Below are positions 8,648-17,463 of a stretch of 64,000 nt of DNA, piece after piece. Numbering within the stretch: position 1 is the first letter of the stretch; each line of letters begins with the position of its first letter. The DNA is taken from positions 1 to 64,000 of the forward strand of contig QQVD01000042.1 in NCBI GenBank assembly GCA_003388555.1, in the 5' to 3' direction. The notes under the pieces were generated by a model, which had not been told where the DNA came from, searched no databases, and saw only the letters and a list, made by a program, of their open reading frames with translations. The translations under genes and the position numbers were made by a program. The stretch comes from Acidobacteriota bacterium (lineage in GTDB: Bacteria > Acidobacteriota > Thermoanaerobaculia > Multivoradales > Multivoraceae).

Positions 8648-9925
8648 ATGAACAGGTCGAGAAGAACCCCCGCAGCCTGCCTTGCGACGGCCATCGCGGT
8701 GCCGAGGAGGCTTCTCGTGGCCGCGGTCCTCTGCCTGCTGACGGCGTGGCCGGCGGGCCCGGCGGCGGCTCAACCTCCTGGCGAGGAGTCCGCCGCCCGG
8801 CGGGACGAGCCCGAGGGGGAGCGCGGCGACGATGCCTCGAGTCGGGTCTCGGCAGACGATCCCTCCGCCGGGCCGCGCCAGCAGGATGGCGACGACGTGC
8901 CCGCCACGCCGCCGGGCGAGGACTGGGACCCGCTGATGGACCAGGACTTCGAGGAGGCCGAGAAGGCGGCCCGCAAGGCGGCCCGCCAGGCCGCCCGGCA
9001 GGAGGCGTGCCCGTCCCCCGACCTGTCGCAGAGCGAGGCGATCGACAAGGTCCACAAGGGCATCTACAAGGCGGTCTGCGCCTCGGCGTTCTGGTTCGAC
9101 AGCCTGTTCGGCGATGTGCGGATCGACGAACAGCGCGAGGACACGTACGGACGGCTGCTGGTCGGCCTGCGCTACAACGAGCCGGACGGGTTGCGCGACG
9201 AGATCGACTTCCGCGCCCAGGTCACGCTGCCGACGATGGAGCGGCGGCTGCGTGCGTTCGCCAGCCGCGGCGATGCCGGCGAGCTGCTCTCGGACACCAC
9301 CGAGACGCGGATCCCGAGCAACAACCCGGCGCTCGCCCTGCCCGACGACGACGAGTGGCTGATCGGGCTCGGCTACTCGCCTCCGGGACGCCACGGCGGC
9401 GACTTCGACTTCGATGTCGGCCTCGATCTGGACTTTCCGTCCGAGCCCTTCGTCAAGGCCCGATACAGCTACAACCACTTCTTCAGCGACCGCTCGCTGC
9501 TGCGTGTGCGCCAGACGCTCTTCTGGGAGCGTGAGGACGGCTACGGCACCACCAACCGGGCCGACTGGGAGTACCTGTTCTCGCAGGAGAGGCTGCTGCG
9601 CGCCCGCACTTCACTGCGCATCTCGGAGATCATCGACGGGCTCGACTGGTACGGCGAGCTGACCCTCTTCACCCAGGGAAGCGGTCGCAACGCCCTCGGC
9701 TACCAGGTCGCAGCGACCGGCGAGACCGAGGCCGAGGTGACCCTGCGGCGCTACGTGGCCAGGGTCATCTACCGTCGGCGGTTGCACCGCGACTGGTTCT
9801 TCCTCGACGTCCGGCCCGGGGTGGCCTGGGCGCGCCGCGAGGGAGACCTGAAGCGGGAGTTCGAGCCGGTGCTGCTGATCGGCACCGAGATCCTCTTCGG
9901 CGAGCGCGAGCGGCGGCGTCCCTGA
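8648..9925 (+). CDS. Predicted outer-membrane beta-barrel protein, unknown function
   Basis: A 425-residue protein starting at ATG 8648, with a signal peptide (LLVAAVLCLLTAWPAGPAAAQ). A low-complexity acidic linker and an Ala/Arg/Lys-rich segment (EKAARKAARQAARQEAC) follow. The rest is alternating polar and aromatic strands such as DVGLDLDFPSEPFVKARYSYNHFF, ending with a strand-like LLIGTEILFGE. This pattern suggests a transmembrane barrel facing the cell surface. I recognise no specific family. Upstream in-frame codons overlap the promoter region of the divergent nuclease gene, so I do not use them. Confidence 0.6.
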   Translation: MNRSRRTPAACLATAIAVPRRLLVAAVLCLLTAWPAGPAAAQPPGEESAARRDEPEGERGDDASSRVSADDPSAGPRQQDGDDVPATPPGEDWDPLMDQDFEEAEKAARKAARQAARQEACPSPDLSQSEAIDKVHKGIYKAVCASAFWFDSLFGDVRIDEQREDTYGRLLVGLRYNEPDGLRDEIDFRAQVTLPTMERRLRAFASRGDAGELLSDTTETRIPSNNPALALPDDDEWLIGLGYSPPGRHGGDFDFDVGLDLDFPSEPFVKARYSYNHFFSDRSLLRVRQTLFWEREDGYGTTNRADWEYLFSQERLLRARTSLRISEIIDGLDWYGELTLFTQGSGRNALGYQVAATGETEAEVTLRRYVARVIYRRRLHRDWFFLDVRPGVAWARREGDLKREFEPVLLIGTEILFGERERRRP

Positions 9926-9986
9926 TTCCGAGATCTCCGTCCGCTCACTCCGCGGCCTCGGCGATCCCGGCGGTCGGTCTCCGCCC

Positions 9987-12764
9987 TCAGATCCCGGCTC
10001 GGCGGCCTTCGATCACCTCGAGCACCAGGCCGAGCCAACCCTCGATCACCTCGAGGCGCACGGAGCTGGCGGGCAGCTCGTTGTCCTCGATGGCGACGAA
10101 TCTGCTCCCGTCCGGCGCCAGCTGCAGCTGCGGGATCTCGCTCGGATTGCGGTAGAGGTGCCGCTCGAGGACGGCGGTCGGCTCGGAGACCTCGATCCGC
10201 GGCTGTCGGGAGACCTCGACCCGCCAGAGCACGTCGCCGCTGCGGTAGTGCAGCCAGCGCCCGTCGGGCGACCACACCGGCTCGCCGGCGCCACTGGTGG
10301 ACACTTGCAGGCGACCGCGCAGGTCGGGGTAGGTCGCCACGTAGACCTCGTAGCGGCCGGTGGCGTTCGAGACGTAGGCCAGCAGCGAACCGTCGGGCGA
10401 GGGGGCGCAGTAGCCTTCGTCGAATCGGGTCGCCAGCACCTGCTCTGCGACCGGCTGGTCGGGCCGACTCATGTCGAGCCGCCAGATGTCGCCTCCGCCT
10501 TCCTCCGAGCGCTGTACGAAGAGCAGCTCGCTGCCGTCGCTCAGGAACTGGTCGGCGATCTGCAGGTGGCTCGAGGGTGCCAGACGCTCGGGCACCGCCT
10601 CCGGCTCGAGCGGCAGACGGTAGAGATTGGGGGTGCCGTCGCGGTCGGAGGTGAAGACGATGCTGCGGCCATCGGGATGCCAGATGGGGATGAAGTTGAG
10701 AACGCCGCCCCCGGCCAGGAGACGTGGTTCGGTGGTCTGAGCGCCGTCGAGCTGGTAGAGCCAGATGGCGTCGAGCTCGTGGTTGGCGACCAGCCGATCG
10801 CCCTGGGGAGCGAGGCGCACGTGGAGGAAGGGCGCCGGATCGATGGGTAGCGCCTCGACGCTCCCGTCGGGATCGAGCAGGAGGACGCGGCGGCTCGCCG
10901 GCGGCCGCCGCATGGAGGACGGCACGTAGAGCAGCGAGCCGTCGGTGGCGATGGCGAAGCGGCTCGGAGCGGTCTCCGGCTCGGCCAGGTCCTCGACCCG
11001 CAGCGGGACCGGCGATCCGAGTGCGGGCGATGTCGCGTCGAGGGAGGATTCGGCGACAGACAGCCCTCCGGGCCTCGCCCAGACCACGTGGCCGGTGGGC
11101 AGCTGCGCCGGCTGCAGCAGACCGTGGCCCTCGAGCAGGGTGTCGACGCGCGAGGTCTCGAGATCGAGATGCTGGAGTCTCGAGGGGGCACCGCCCGCCC
11201 GGTTGGCGACGAAGAGCACGCCGCGGCCGTCGACGGTGAAGGCCGGCGTGACGTGGGCGACGTCCTTGGCCGAGTCGTCGAGCCGGGTGATCTCCTCGAC
11301 GGCTCCGCCCCGCGCCGGAACGCGCAGCAGGCCGCGGCCGAACTCTCCCCAGAAGACGATCTGATCGTCGGGGCCCCAGGCGCCGCCGATCGGCAGTGTG
11401 GCGCCTGCCAGATCGCGCACCGAGCCGGTCTCCAGGTCGAGGCGCTTGAGCCTGGAGCCGGGACGGGTGAAGAAGGCGACCGAGCGGTCGTCGGGCGAGA
11501 AGAACGGCGACATCGCGTTCTCGGTTCCCGCGAGCACCCGTCCCTCGAGCTGGTCGAGCGGTCTCAGCACCAGATGCGAGCGTCCGTCGAGAGAGGCCAC
11601 GTAGACCAGTTGGCGCGAATCGCCGGACACCGCCAGCACTCCGTCCGTCGCCGAAGCCGGGTGCAGCGGCAGCTCGGCCGGCAGATTGACCTGGAAGCGC
11701 TTCACCGGCTTCGGCTCCCAGCTCGGGGTACCGGGTCTTTCCGCCAGCAGGCCCCACAGCAGCCATCCCCCGACGAGCAGACCGCTGACGGCGAGCAGGG
11801 TGACCGTCAACGAAACAGCCGCACGCCTGCCCCGCCGCACCAGCCCGGTGGAGCGGGCCAGGGCAGCGACGGCGCCCGACGCCGCACCGGTGGCGCGAGT
11901 GGGCTGCAGGCCGCGCAGCTCGCGCGCCAGCTCCGTGCCGTCGGCGTAGCGTTCCTGGGGATCCTTGCGACAGCAGCGATCGATGATCGGTGCCAGCTGG
12001 AGGGCGAGGGGCGTACGCGAGACCTCACGCAGATCCGGGGTCGGCTCCCGCAGCACCGCGGCGATCCACTCGGCGCCGGTGTCGCACTCGAAGATCGGCT
12101 CACCGGCGGCCATCTCGAAGAGCATCATGCCGAAGGCGAAGACGTCGGTCGCCGGGCCCACCGCGGCTCCGCGCAGCTGCTCCGGCGACATGTAGCGCAG
12201 GGTGCCGACGGTGGTCCCCGTCTTGGTCAGGGCGGTCTCTGGCCTCGGCGTGCCCATCGCCAGGGTCCTCGCCTCGGGGTCGCTGCGCGCCTCCGCCTTG
12301 GCGATGCCGAAGTCGAGCAGCTTGGCGCCCTGCGGCGTCAGCATCACGTTCGACGGCTTGGTGTCGCGGTGCACGATGCCTGCCTCGTGGGCGGCGCCCA
12401 GGGCGTCGGCGATCTGCACCGCCACGGAGAGAAGCTCGGCGTCGGCGAGGGGCCCGCGTCGCAGTCGCTCCTCGAGGGTCTCGCCGGCGAGCAGCTCCAT
12501 CACCAGGTAGGTGCCCGACTCGTGATCGATCACGTCGTGCACGGCGCAGATGTTGGGGTGCGCCAGGCGCGAGACCAGCTTGGCCTCTCGCTCGAACCGG
12601 CGCCGCCTCTGCTGGCTGTCGGCGTCGCCGTCCGGAAGCCGCTTGATCGCGACGTCGCGCTCGAGCCGGGTGTCGGTGGCGCGGTAGATCTCGCCCATGC
12701 CGCCGGCGCCGATCCGCTCCTGCACCAGGTAGCGGCCGAGCCGTGTGCCTTGAGTCAGCTGCAT
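9987..12764 (-). CDS. Membrane serine/threonine kinase with TolB-like propeller
   Basis: A 925-residue Pkn-type kinase. The N-terminal domain has the glycine loop IGAGGMGE (19-26), catalytic lysine K41 in VAIK, the catalytic loop HRDTKPSN (about 132) and DFG. HRDTKP replaces the usual HRDLKP, leaving the catalytic Asp and Lys intact. A single transmembrane helix (about 315-338, ending WLLWGLL) leads to an exported C-terminal half made of TolB/WD40-like blades (repeated motifs such as WSPDGRW, PDGSLLAY, FFSPDDRSVAFF), likely a sensor or binding platform. This architecture is common in Acidobacteriota. It is convergent with the gene at 8648 and divergent from the sigma-factor operon. Confidence 0.9.
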   Translation of the reverse strand: MQLTQGTRLGRYLVQERIGAGGMGEIYRATDTRLERDVAIKRLPDGDADSQQRRRRFEREAKLVSRLAHPNICAVHDVIDHESGTYLVMELLAGETLEERLRRGPLADAELLSVAVQIADALGAAHEAGIVHRDTKPSNVMLTPQGAKLLDFGIAKAEARSDPEARTLAMGTPRPETALTKTGTTVGTLRYMSPEQLRGAAVGPATDVFAFGMMLFEMAAGEPIFECDTGAEWIAAVLREPTPDLREVSRTPLALQLAPIIDRCCRKDPQERYADGTELARELRGLQPTRATGAASGAVAALARSTGLVRRGRRAAVSLTVTLLAVSGLLVGGWLLWGLLAERPGTPSWEPKPVKRFQVNLPAELPLHPASATDGVLAVSGDSRQLVYVASLDGRSHLVLRPLDQLEGRVLAGTENAMSPFFSPDDRSVAFFTRPGSRLKRLDLETGSVRDLAGATLPIGGAWGPDDQIVFWGEFGRGLLRVPARGGAVEEITRLDDSAKDVAHVTPAFTVDGRGVLFVANRAGGAPSRLQHLDLETSRVDTLLEGHGLLQPAQLPTGHVVWARPGGLSVAESSLDATSPALGSPVPLRVEDLAEPETAPSRFAIATDGSLLYVPSSMRRPPASRRVLLLDPDGSVEALPIDPAPFLHVRLAPQGDRLVANHELDAIWLYQLDGAQTTEPRLLAGGGVLNFIPIWHPDGRSIVFTSDRDGTPNLYRLPLEPEAVPERLAPSSHLQIADQFLSDGSELLFVQRSEEGGGDIWRLDMSRPDQPVAEQVLATRFDEGYCAPSPDGSLLAYVSNATGRYEVYVATYPDLRGRLQVSTSGAGEPVWSPDGRWLHYRSGDVLWRVEVSRQPRIEVSEPTAVLERHLYRNPSEIPQLQLAPDGSRFVAIEDNELPASSVRLEVIEGWLGLVLEVIEGRRAGI

Positions 12765-12855
12765 GGAGCGCTAGTCGGCCTTGGTAGTGCAGGAGAAGGT
12801 CAGGGGACGAGCGACTCAGTCTAGCGGTCCCCGCCTCACCGTACGGGAAGGAAGT

Positions 12856-12882
12856 TGAAACCCTCCAGCCGGGTCGCGCGTC
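12856..12882 (+). promoter_or_regulatory. Candidate ECF sigma promoter upstream of the sigma-factor operon
   Basis: TGAAACC (12856-12862) and CGTC (12879-12882) are separated by 16 bases. This is the arrangement recognised by many ECF sigma factors (AAC in the -35, CGT in the -10). It lies about 85 bases before the start of an ECF sigma gene, so autoregulation is a natural reading. Seen as a motif match only. Confidence 0.4.
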
Positions 12883-12968
12883 AACGGATCTGTAGGCACC
12901 GGCGCCGCTCGGCCTCTCTGCTCGCAACCTCTTCGCGACCGAGCATCTGGTGCCCCGGCCGACCTCTG

Positions 12969-13613
12969 ATGGACCTCCCCTATCCCACCCTCATGGCTCC
13001 GCCGCTCTCCTCGACGCAGCGCCGCTCCGGCGACGTCGTGGGGAGCGCTCGGCAGGCCGTCGGCCGGTTCGAGCAGATCGTCGCCGAGGAGAAGGACCGC
13101 GTGTACTCGTTCGCCTACTACTATCTCGGCAACGCCGTCGAGGCCGAGGACGTGGTGCAGGAGTCGATGATCAAGCTGTGGCAGAACCTCGGCGAGATCG
13201 AGGGCGCCTGCGGCGGTTGGCTGCACCGGGTGGTGCGCAACGCCTGCTTCGACCGTCTGCGCCGCCGGCGGACGGCACGCAGGGTCCTCGCCGAGGGAGC
13301 CGACACCGCCCACGTGCCGGACAGTGCACCGGAACCGGGCGATGCGGCGGAGCGCCGCGACCTGCAGGGGCATGTGCGGCGTCTCGTCGCCGAGCTCCCC
13401 GAGCCCTACCGCTCGGCGATCGTGCTGCGCGAGATCCAGGAGCTCAAGTACCGCGAGATCGGCGAGATGCTCGATCTGCCGGTGAACACCGTGAAGACGC
13501 ACGTGCACCGCGGCCGTCAGATGCTGCGCCAGTCGCTCGGCGGCACCGTGCTGGCGGAGGCCGGGCCGGCCGGGCTCGGCGAAGGTGCGGGAACTCTGGG
13601 GAGCGCGGGATGA
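12969..13613 (+). CDS. ECF-type RNA polymerase sigma factor
   Basis: A 214-residue sigma-70 family protein. Region 2 is visible as FAYYYLGNAVEAEDVVQE and IKLWQNL, followed by WLHRVVRNACFDRLRRRR. Region 4 is a helix-turn-helix (LPEPYRSAIVLREIQELKYREIGE ... LPVNTVKTHVHRGRQMLR). Regions 1.1 and 3 are absent, as in ECF factors. ATG 12969 is chosen; ATG 12993 is an alternative. The stop overlaps the anti-sigma start as ATGA. It should direct transcription of a regulon responding to an envelope or stress signal held off by the next gene. A candidate self-controlled promoter sits upstream. Confidence 0.9.
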   Translation: MDLPYPTLMAPPLSSTQRRSGDVVGSARQAVGRFEQIVAEEKDRVYSFAYYYLGNAVEAEDVVQESMIKLWQNLGEIEGACGGWLHRVVRNACFDRLRRRRTARRVLAEGADTAHVPDSAPEPGDAAERRDLQGHVRRLVAELPEPYRSAIVLREIQELKYREIGEMLDLPVNTVKTHVHRGRQMLRQSLGGTVLAEAGPAGLGEGAGTLGSAG

Positions 13614-14326
13614 GCGACCGTTTCGACGCCGATCTGGCGGCGCTGCCGGACGCCTGTCGCCGCTGCCGTCTGCACCTCGAGGAGTGGATCGACGCCCGAT
13701 CGGCGCGCGGTATGCGCCTCGCCGGTCGTGGCGCTGCCGACACTGCGGACACTGCCGTGCTCGAGCAGGTCTCGCGACACATCGAGAGCTGCGAGGCCTG
13801 CGCCGAGGAGGCGCGCTGGGCGCAGGAGGTCCGTCGCGCGCTCGCCGAGCTGCCGCCGATGCGCTGCCCCGACGAGCTCGCCGCCCGCCTGGTGGCGATT
13901 CCTCGCCAGCACGAGGGGGCAGAAGCGGTCTCGCGGCGGTTCCGAGGCCCGTTCGGCGAGCTCGCGGCGGCGGCCGCCCTCCTCGCCCTGGTTGCAGGGG
14001 CGATCTGGCTCGCGCTCGGCGCGCCGGTGCCGTCGCGCCACGCTCCGGCAGGCGAGCGGCCCGTTGCCGAGAGGCCCACAACGGAGCCCGCTGCCGCCGT
14101 CCGCGCCGCCGCCGCCACAGCAGCCGGCTCGGGCGAGGGCCCAGCGGAGACCCTGGACGAGATCACTCCGGCCGACCTGGAGCGGGCCGAGCGGGAGGCG
14201 CGGGTGGCCCTGGCGCTGCTCGGCGCCGTCTCCCAGCGGGCCGGCTTCGTGCTGCGCGACGACGTGCTGCGCGATCAGGTCGCGATGGCGCCGCGCCGCG
14301 CCCTGTCGCGCCTGGTGTCCGATTGA
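13610..14326 (+). CDS. Zinc-finger anti-sigma factor, membrane-anchored
   Basis: A 238-residue protein coupled to the sigma gene by a four-base overlap. The N-terminal part has a ZAS/zf-HC2 signature: an early CRRCRLHLEEW pair and HIESCEAC (H-x3-C-x2-C). One transmembrane helix (about residues 106-128) is followed by an Ala/Pro-rich periplasmic linker and a helical tail. The cytoplasmic zinc finger would bind and inactivate the ECF sigma factor, with release upon an outside signal. Family logic and operon position give the role. Confidence 0.85.
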   Translation: MSDRFDADLAALPDACRRCRLHLEEWIDARSARGMRLAGRGAADTADTAVLEQVSRHIESCEACAEEARWAQEVRRALAELPPMRCPDELAARLVAIPRQHEGAEAVSRRFRGPFGELAAAAALLALVAGAIWLALGAPVPSRHAPAGERPVAERPTTEPAAAVRAAAATAAGSGEGPAETLDEITPADLERAEREARVALALLGAVSQRAGFVLRDDVLRDQVAMAPRRALSRLVSD

Positions 14327-14351
14327 ACCGCTTCTGCAGGAGCACATCGAA

Positions 14352-15023
14352 GTGAGAGTCAGAGCACCCATCCGACGCCAGAGCACCGGTGCCGCGACAG
14401 CGCGGCGGGCAGTGGTTCTAGGAGCCGTCCTCCTCGCCACCGCCCTCGCCGCCAGCGCCGCTGCCGCAGCGGCCTCGGGGCAGCCTCCGACCCGCGAGCT
14501 CCGCCAAGAGCCCGGTTTCGTCGACCTCGAGGCGTTCGGCGACTTCGATCCCGATGCGATCAAGCTCGAGATCAACCTCGGCGGAGCGTTGCTGCGCCTG
14601 CTCGGTTCGGCGGTCGAGGAGGAGGACGGTGAGTTCGCTCAGCTACTGCGCTCCCTGCGCTCGATCCAGGTCGTCGTCTACGACGCCCAGAAGGTCGAGG
14701 CGGAGGGGACCTCGGGTCGGATCCGCGGCGTGATCCGCGATCTGCAGCGCGGCGGCTGGGAATCGGTGGTCACGGTGCGCGACCAGGGCAGCATGAATCT
14801 GCTCGTGCGCAGCAACGACGAGCTGATCCTCGGACTGCTGGCGACCTTCACCGACGACGAGGGCTCGCTGGGGTTCCTCAACATCGTCGGGGACTTCGAT
14901 CCGGTGCAGATCGGTCGGCTGGCGCGCCAGCTCGATCTCGACGCCCTCGATGGTCTCGATCTCGGCGGGCTCGCCGAGCCCCCACCGTCGCCGCCGCGCG
15001 ACGAGAAGGGACCGCCGCGATGA
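14352..15023 (+). CDS. DUF4252 domain protein, exported
   Basis: A 223-residue protein with an N-terminal hydrophobic export signal (VVLGAVLLATALAASAAAA). The mature region matches DUF4252 in layout: an LGGALLRLL helix, a central RSIQVVVYD strand, SVVTVRDQGSMNLLVRSN, and the characteristic SLGFLNIVGDFDPVQIGRL near the end. The function of DUF4252 is unknown. I chose GTG 14352, preceded by CAGGAG (14338-14343). It follows the anti-sigma gene by 25 bases and overlaps the next gene by four. DUF4252 genes commonly follow sigma/anti-sigma pairs, so it probably belongs to the same signalling or envelope response. Confidence 0.75.
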   Translation: MRVRAPIRRQSTGAATARRAVVLGAVLLATALAASAAAAAASGQPPTRELRQEPGFVDLEAFGDFDPDAIKLEINLGGALLRLLGSAVEEEDGEFAQLLRSLRSIQVVVYDAQKVEAEGTSGRIRGVIRDLQRGGWESVVTVRDQGSMNLLVRSNDELILGLLATFTDDEGSLGFLNIVGDFDPVQIGRLARQLDLDALDGLDLGGLAEPPPSPPRDEKGPPR

Positions 15024-15682
15024 AGAACCGTCACGCTTTCTGCGCGGGGCGGCTCGGCCTCCCCCTGCTCTGTGCGCTGCTCCTGGCCGGTTGTTTCACC
15101 TACACGCCGCGCGTCGACACCATGGCCGATCGCCTCGAGCGCGACCTTCCCGGCGCGTCGCTGGAGCGGGGGCACGGGGCCAAGCTCGGTCGCCTCTCCC
15201 TCGGGCTGGCGCGGGCGGTGGCCGGCGCCGCGATCGACGACGACGAGGATCCGGAGGCTGCCGCGGGCCTGCGCATCGCGCGCGGGATCAAGCGGGTCGA
15301 GTTCCGCCAGTTCACCATCGACGGCGCGGTTTCGGAGGAGTGGTCCCCGAGCCGCCTCGAGCGCCGGCTGGAGAGCCGCGGCTGGGACACCGTCGCCAGG
15401 GTGGTCGGCGACGAGTCACTGGCGTGGGTGCTGGTCCGCTTCGACGATCGCCACGTACGCAGCGCCATCGTCCTGGCCCTCGACGGCGAAGAGCTGGCGC
15501 TGCTGCGGCTCTCGGGACGGCTCGATCGGGTGATCGCCGAGGCGATCCGCTTCGCCCGTTCCGAGGTGCACGAGGACGACTGGCACGACGAGTGGGAGGA
15601 AGCACCGGATGCCGAGGAGTGGGACGAGATCGAGTCGAGCGGCACGGTGGCGGAAGCCTCCGGTGCCACGACTGTCTTCTGA
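15020..15682 (+). CDS. Lipoprotein with a DUF4252-like fold
   Basis: A 220-residue protein starting at an ATGA overlap with the previous gene. It has a lipoprotein signal with lipobox LLAGC at residues 21-25, so it is probably anchored in the membrane. The middle (VEFRQFTIDGAVSEEWSPSRL ... VLVRFDDRHVRSAIVLALDGEELALLRLSGRLDRVI) parallels the previous DUF4252 protein, suggesting a duplicated pair. The C-terminal tail is very acidic (DDWHDEWEEAPDAEEWDE). It is the last gene of the sigma-factor operon; its stop codon lies within the first unit of a tandem repeat. Confidence 0.7.
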   Translation: MKNRHAFCAGRLGLPLLCALLLAGCFTYTPRVDTMADRLERDLPGASLERGHGAKLGRLSLGLARAVAGAAIDDDEDPEAAAGLRIARGIKRVEFRQFTIDGAVSEEWSPSRLERRLESRGWDTVARVVGDESLAWVLVRFDDRHVRSAIVLALDGEELALLRLSGRLDRVIAEAIRFARSEVHEDDWHDEWEEAPDAEEWDEIESSGTVAEASGATTVF

Positions 15683-15746
15683 CCTGAACTTCTGACGCCA
15701 CTTCTGACCTGACTTCTGACCCACTTCTGACCCACTTCTGACCCAC
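15675..15746. repeat. Tandem TTCTGAC array
   Basis: Six copies of TTCTGAC, spaced irregularly then regularly by ACCCAC or CTGAC. The reverse complement GTCAGAA shares a CAGAA core with the arrays at 5381 and 49051. The first copy contains the TGA stop of the preceding lipoprotein gene. Confidence 0.8.
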
Positions 15747-16050
15747 CGCGTCCGAGCCACGACTCTCGATCGGCTGCACCGGGTGCTGCTTCCCCGGCTC
15801 GTCGGTGAACGCAGCGCCGCGCGCTGCCGCTGAACGTGTGCCGTCGCTGCCGCTCTCGGAGCGAGACCAGCTGGGGTGCAGGCGCGACGGCTCCCTGGCC
15901 GTGACGTGAGTGAGCGTCTTGGTGGGTCGTCGGCTTTCCTCGGGACTCGAACGCCGAGTTGGTAGAGGCTTTGCTTCCCGCCTCTGAAGTGGCGGCCGAA
16001 TCGCAGGTATCGTCACCCCAACAGGACATCTCTTCCGTCGGAGGCTACGT
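15683..16050. other. Intergenic region with tandem repeat at its left end
   Basis: A 368-base gap. Its first ~65 bases are tandem TTCTGAC units; the rest shows no gene. It should contain the promoter of the secreted protein at 16051, whose ribosome-binding site (GGAGG, 16040-16044) is visible, but no convincing -35/-10 pair stands out. Confidence 0.6.
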
Positions 16051-17349
16051 ATGACCCGTCCCAGCAGTCCCTTGCCGTCCAGATCCCTGCAAGCCCTTTC
16101 CGCTTCCGCCCGCCTCCGCGGTCCGGCCGCGACGTTGTGCGTCGGAGCGCTGTCGCTGCTGCTGGTCGGCGCCGCCGCCGCCCAGGAGATCGGCCCGCGT
16201 CCGTCGCTGCGTGCGGTGAGCGGGTCCCAGGAGGCGCCCCGCACCCGGCCGATCGACGCGATGGCCCGGGCCAAGGCCGAGCTGCGCGCCGGTGCCGGGC
16301 TGCAGCAGTCGACCGCGCCCCTGGGTGACGTCGGATCGGCGGGCTCTGGCCTGTGCGTCATCGACACGATCGCCTGCGGCGAGACGGTACAGGGTCTCCT
16401 GGAGACGAACGACTGCGAGTTCGGCGACGGCACCTTCGTCGACATCTACGAGTTCGAAGGCGTCGCCGGCCAGACGATCCAGGTCGACATGAACGCGATC
16501 GACGATTTCCTCGATCCGTATCTACTGCTCGAAGATCCGGGGTTCAACTTCCGCGCCGAGGACGACGACAGTGGCGGCGGGCTCGACTCGCGGATCGTCT
16601 TCACCACCGACGTCGACGGTCTCTGGGCCGTCTACGCCAACCACTTCGAGCCGGTCGCCGGCGATCCCGGGCGTTACTCGGTGACCCTCCAGTGCCTCGG
16701 TGCGCCCGAGCGCCCCACCGTGCTCAGCGCCACGACGCTGGGCAGCAGCTCGATCGGCCTCGACTGGCGTGACAACTCGAACAACGAGGACGGCTTCGAG
16801 ATCTTCTTCACCGAGAGCGGCGGCTCGTTCGCGCTCCTCGGCTCGGTCGGACCGAACACCACCGGTGTCGACATCGTCGACCTCGACAGCGGTGTCAGCT
16901 ACGACTTCCGCGTGCGCGCGTTCAACGACAGCGGAGACTCCGGGTTCTCGAACATCGCCACCGCCACGACCGAAGGCGGCGGCGGCAGCACCGAGCCCTG
17001 CGTGCTCGGGCCGAACACGCTGTGCCTGAACGGTGGGCGTTTCGAGGTCGAGGTCGAGTGGGAGGACTTCGAAGGCAACGACGGCTTCGGCAATCGCGCC
17101 AACGCCGGCACCGACGACTCCGGCCTCTTCTACTTCTTCGACCCGACCAACTGGGAGATGCTCGTCAAGGTGATCGACGGTTGCGGCATCAACGGTCGCT
17201 ACTGGGTGTACTCCGCCGCCACCACCGACCTCGGGCTGACCCTGCGGGTCCGCGACACCGACACCGGACAGGTCAACCGCTACACCAACCCGCTCGGTCA
17301 GGCGGCGCCCGCGATCACCGACTCGTCGGCTTTCGCCACCTGTCCCTGA
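16051..17349 (+). CDS. Secreted protein with PPC, fibronectin III and C-terminal repeat module
   Basis: A 432-residue exported protein (signal ends near LLLVGAAAAQ). Modules in order: a bacterial pre-peptidase C-like domain (about 100-215; VDIYEFEGVAGQTIQVDM, SVTLQC), a fibronectin type III domain (about 217-310; PTVLSATTLGSSSIGLDW ... FRVRAFNDSGDSGFSN), then a ~120-residue C-terminal module beginning CVLGPNTLCLNGGRFEVEVEW and ending PAITDSSAFATCP. That last module is one I associate with secreted proteins of this bacterial group. No catalytic domain is seen, so a binding or surface role is likely. ATG 16051 has a GGAGG site seven bases upstream. Confidence 0.7.
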   Translation: MTRPSSPLPSRSLQALSASARLRGPAATLCVGALSLLLVGAAAAQEIGPRPSLRAVSGSQEAPRTRPIDAMARAKAELRAGAGLQQSTAPLGDVGSAGSGLCVIDTIACGETVQGLLETNDCEFGDGTFVDIYEFEGVAGQTIQVDMNAIDDFLDPYLLLEDPGFNFRAEDDDSGGGLDSRIVFTTDVDGLWAVYANHFEPVAGDPGRYSVTLQCLGAPERPTVLSATTLGSSSIGLDWRDNSNNEDGFEIFFTESGGSFALLGSVGPNTTGVDIVDLDSGVSYDFRVRAFNDSGDSGFSNIATATTEGGGGSTEPCVLGPNTLCLNGGRFEVEVEWEDFEGNDGFGNRANAGTDDSGLFYFFDPTNWEMLVKVIDGCGINGRYWVYSAATTDLGLTLRVRDTDTGQVNRYTNPLGQAAPAITDSSAFATCP

Positions 17350-17377
17350 GAGCAGAGCGGTCGGGGCCGCGGTGAGT

Positions 17378-17407
17378 AGCCGGGGTGCGAAACACCGCGC
17401 CCCGGCT
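17378..17407 (+). terminator. Possible terminator hairpin after the PPC/FN3 gene
   Basis: AGCCGGGG (17378-17385) pairs with CCCCGGCT (17400-17407). No T-run follows, so factor-dependent or purely structural roles are equally possible. It lies 28 bases after the stop of the gene at 16051-17349. Confidence 0.4.
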
Positions 17408-17463
17408 CGGCGTAGTGGCGCTCGTCGGGTTCGATCTGCCGCCTAGAGTGTCTGGAGGCCGAG

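Noticed and set aside
9926-9986. A terminator between the converging genes at 9925 and 9987
   Set aside because: The gap is GC-rich with short inverted bits but no clear stem and no T-run, so I do not call one.
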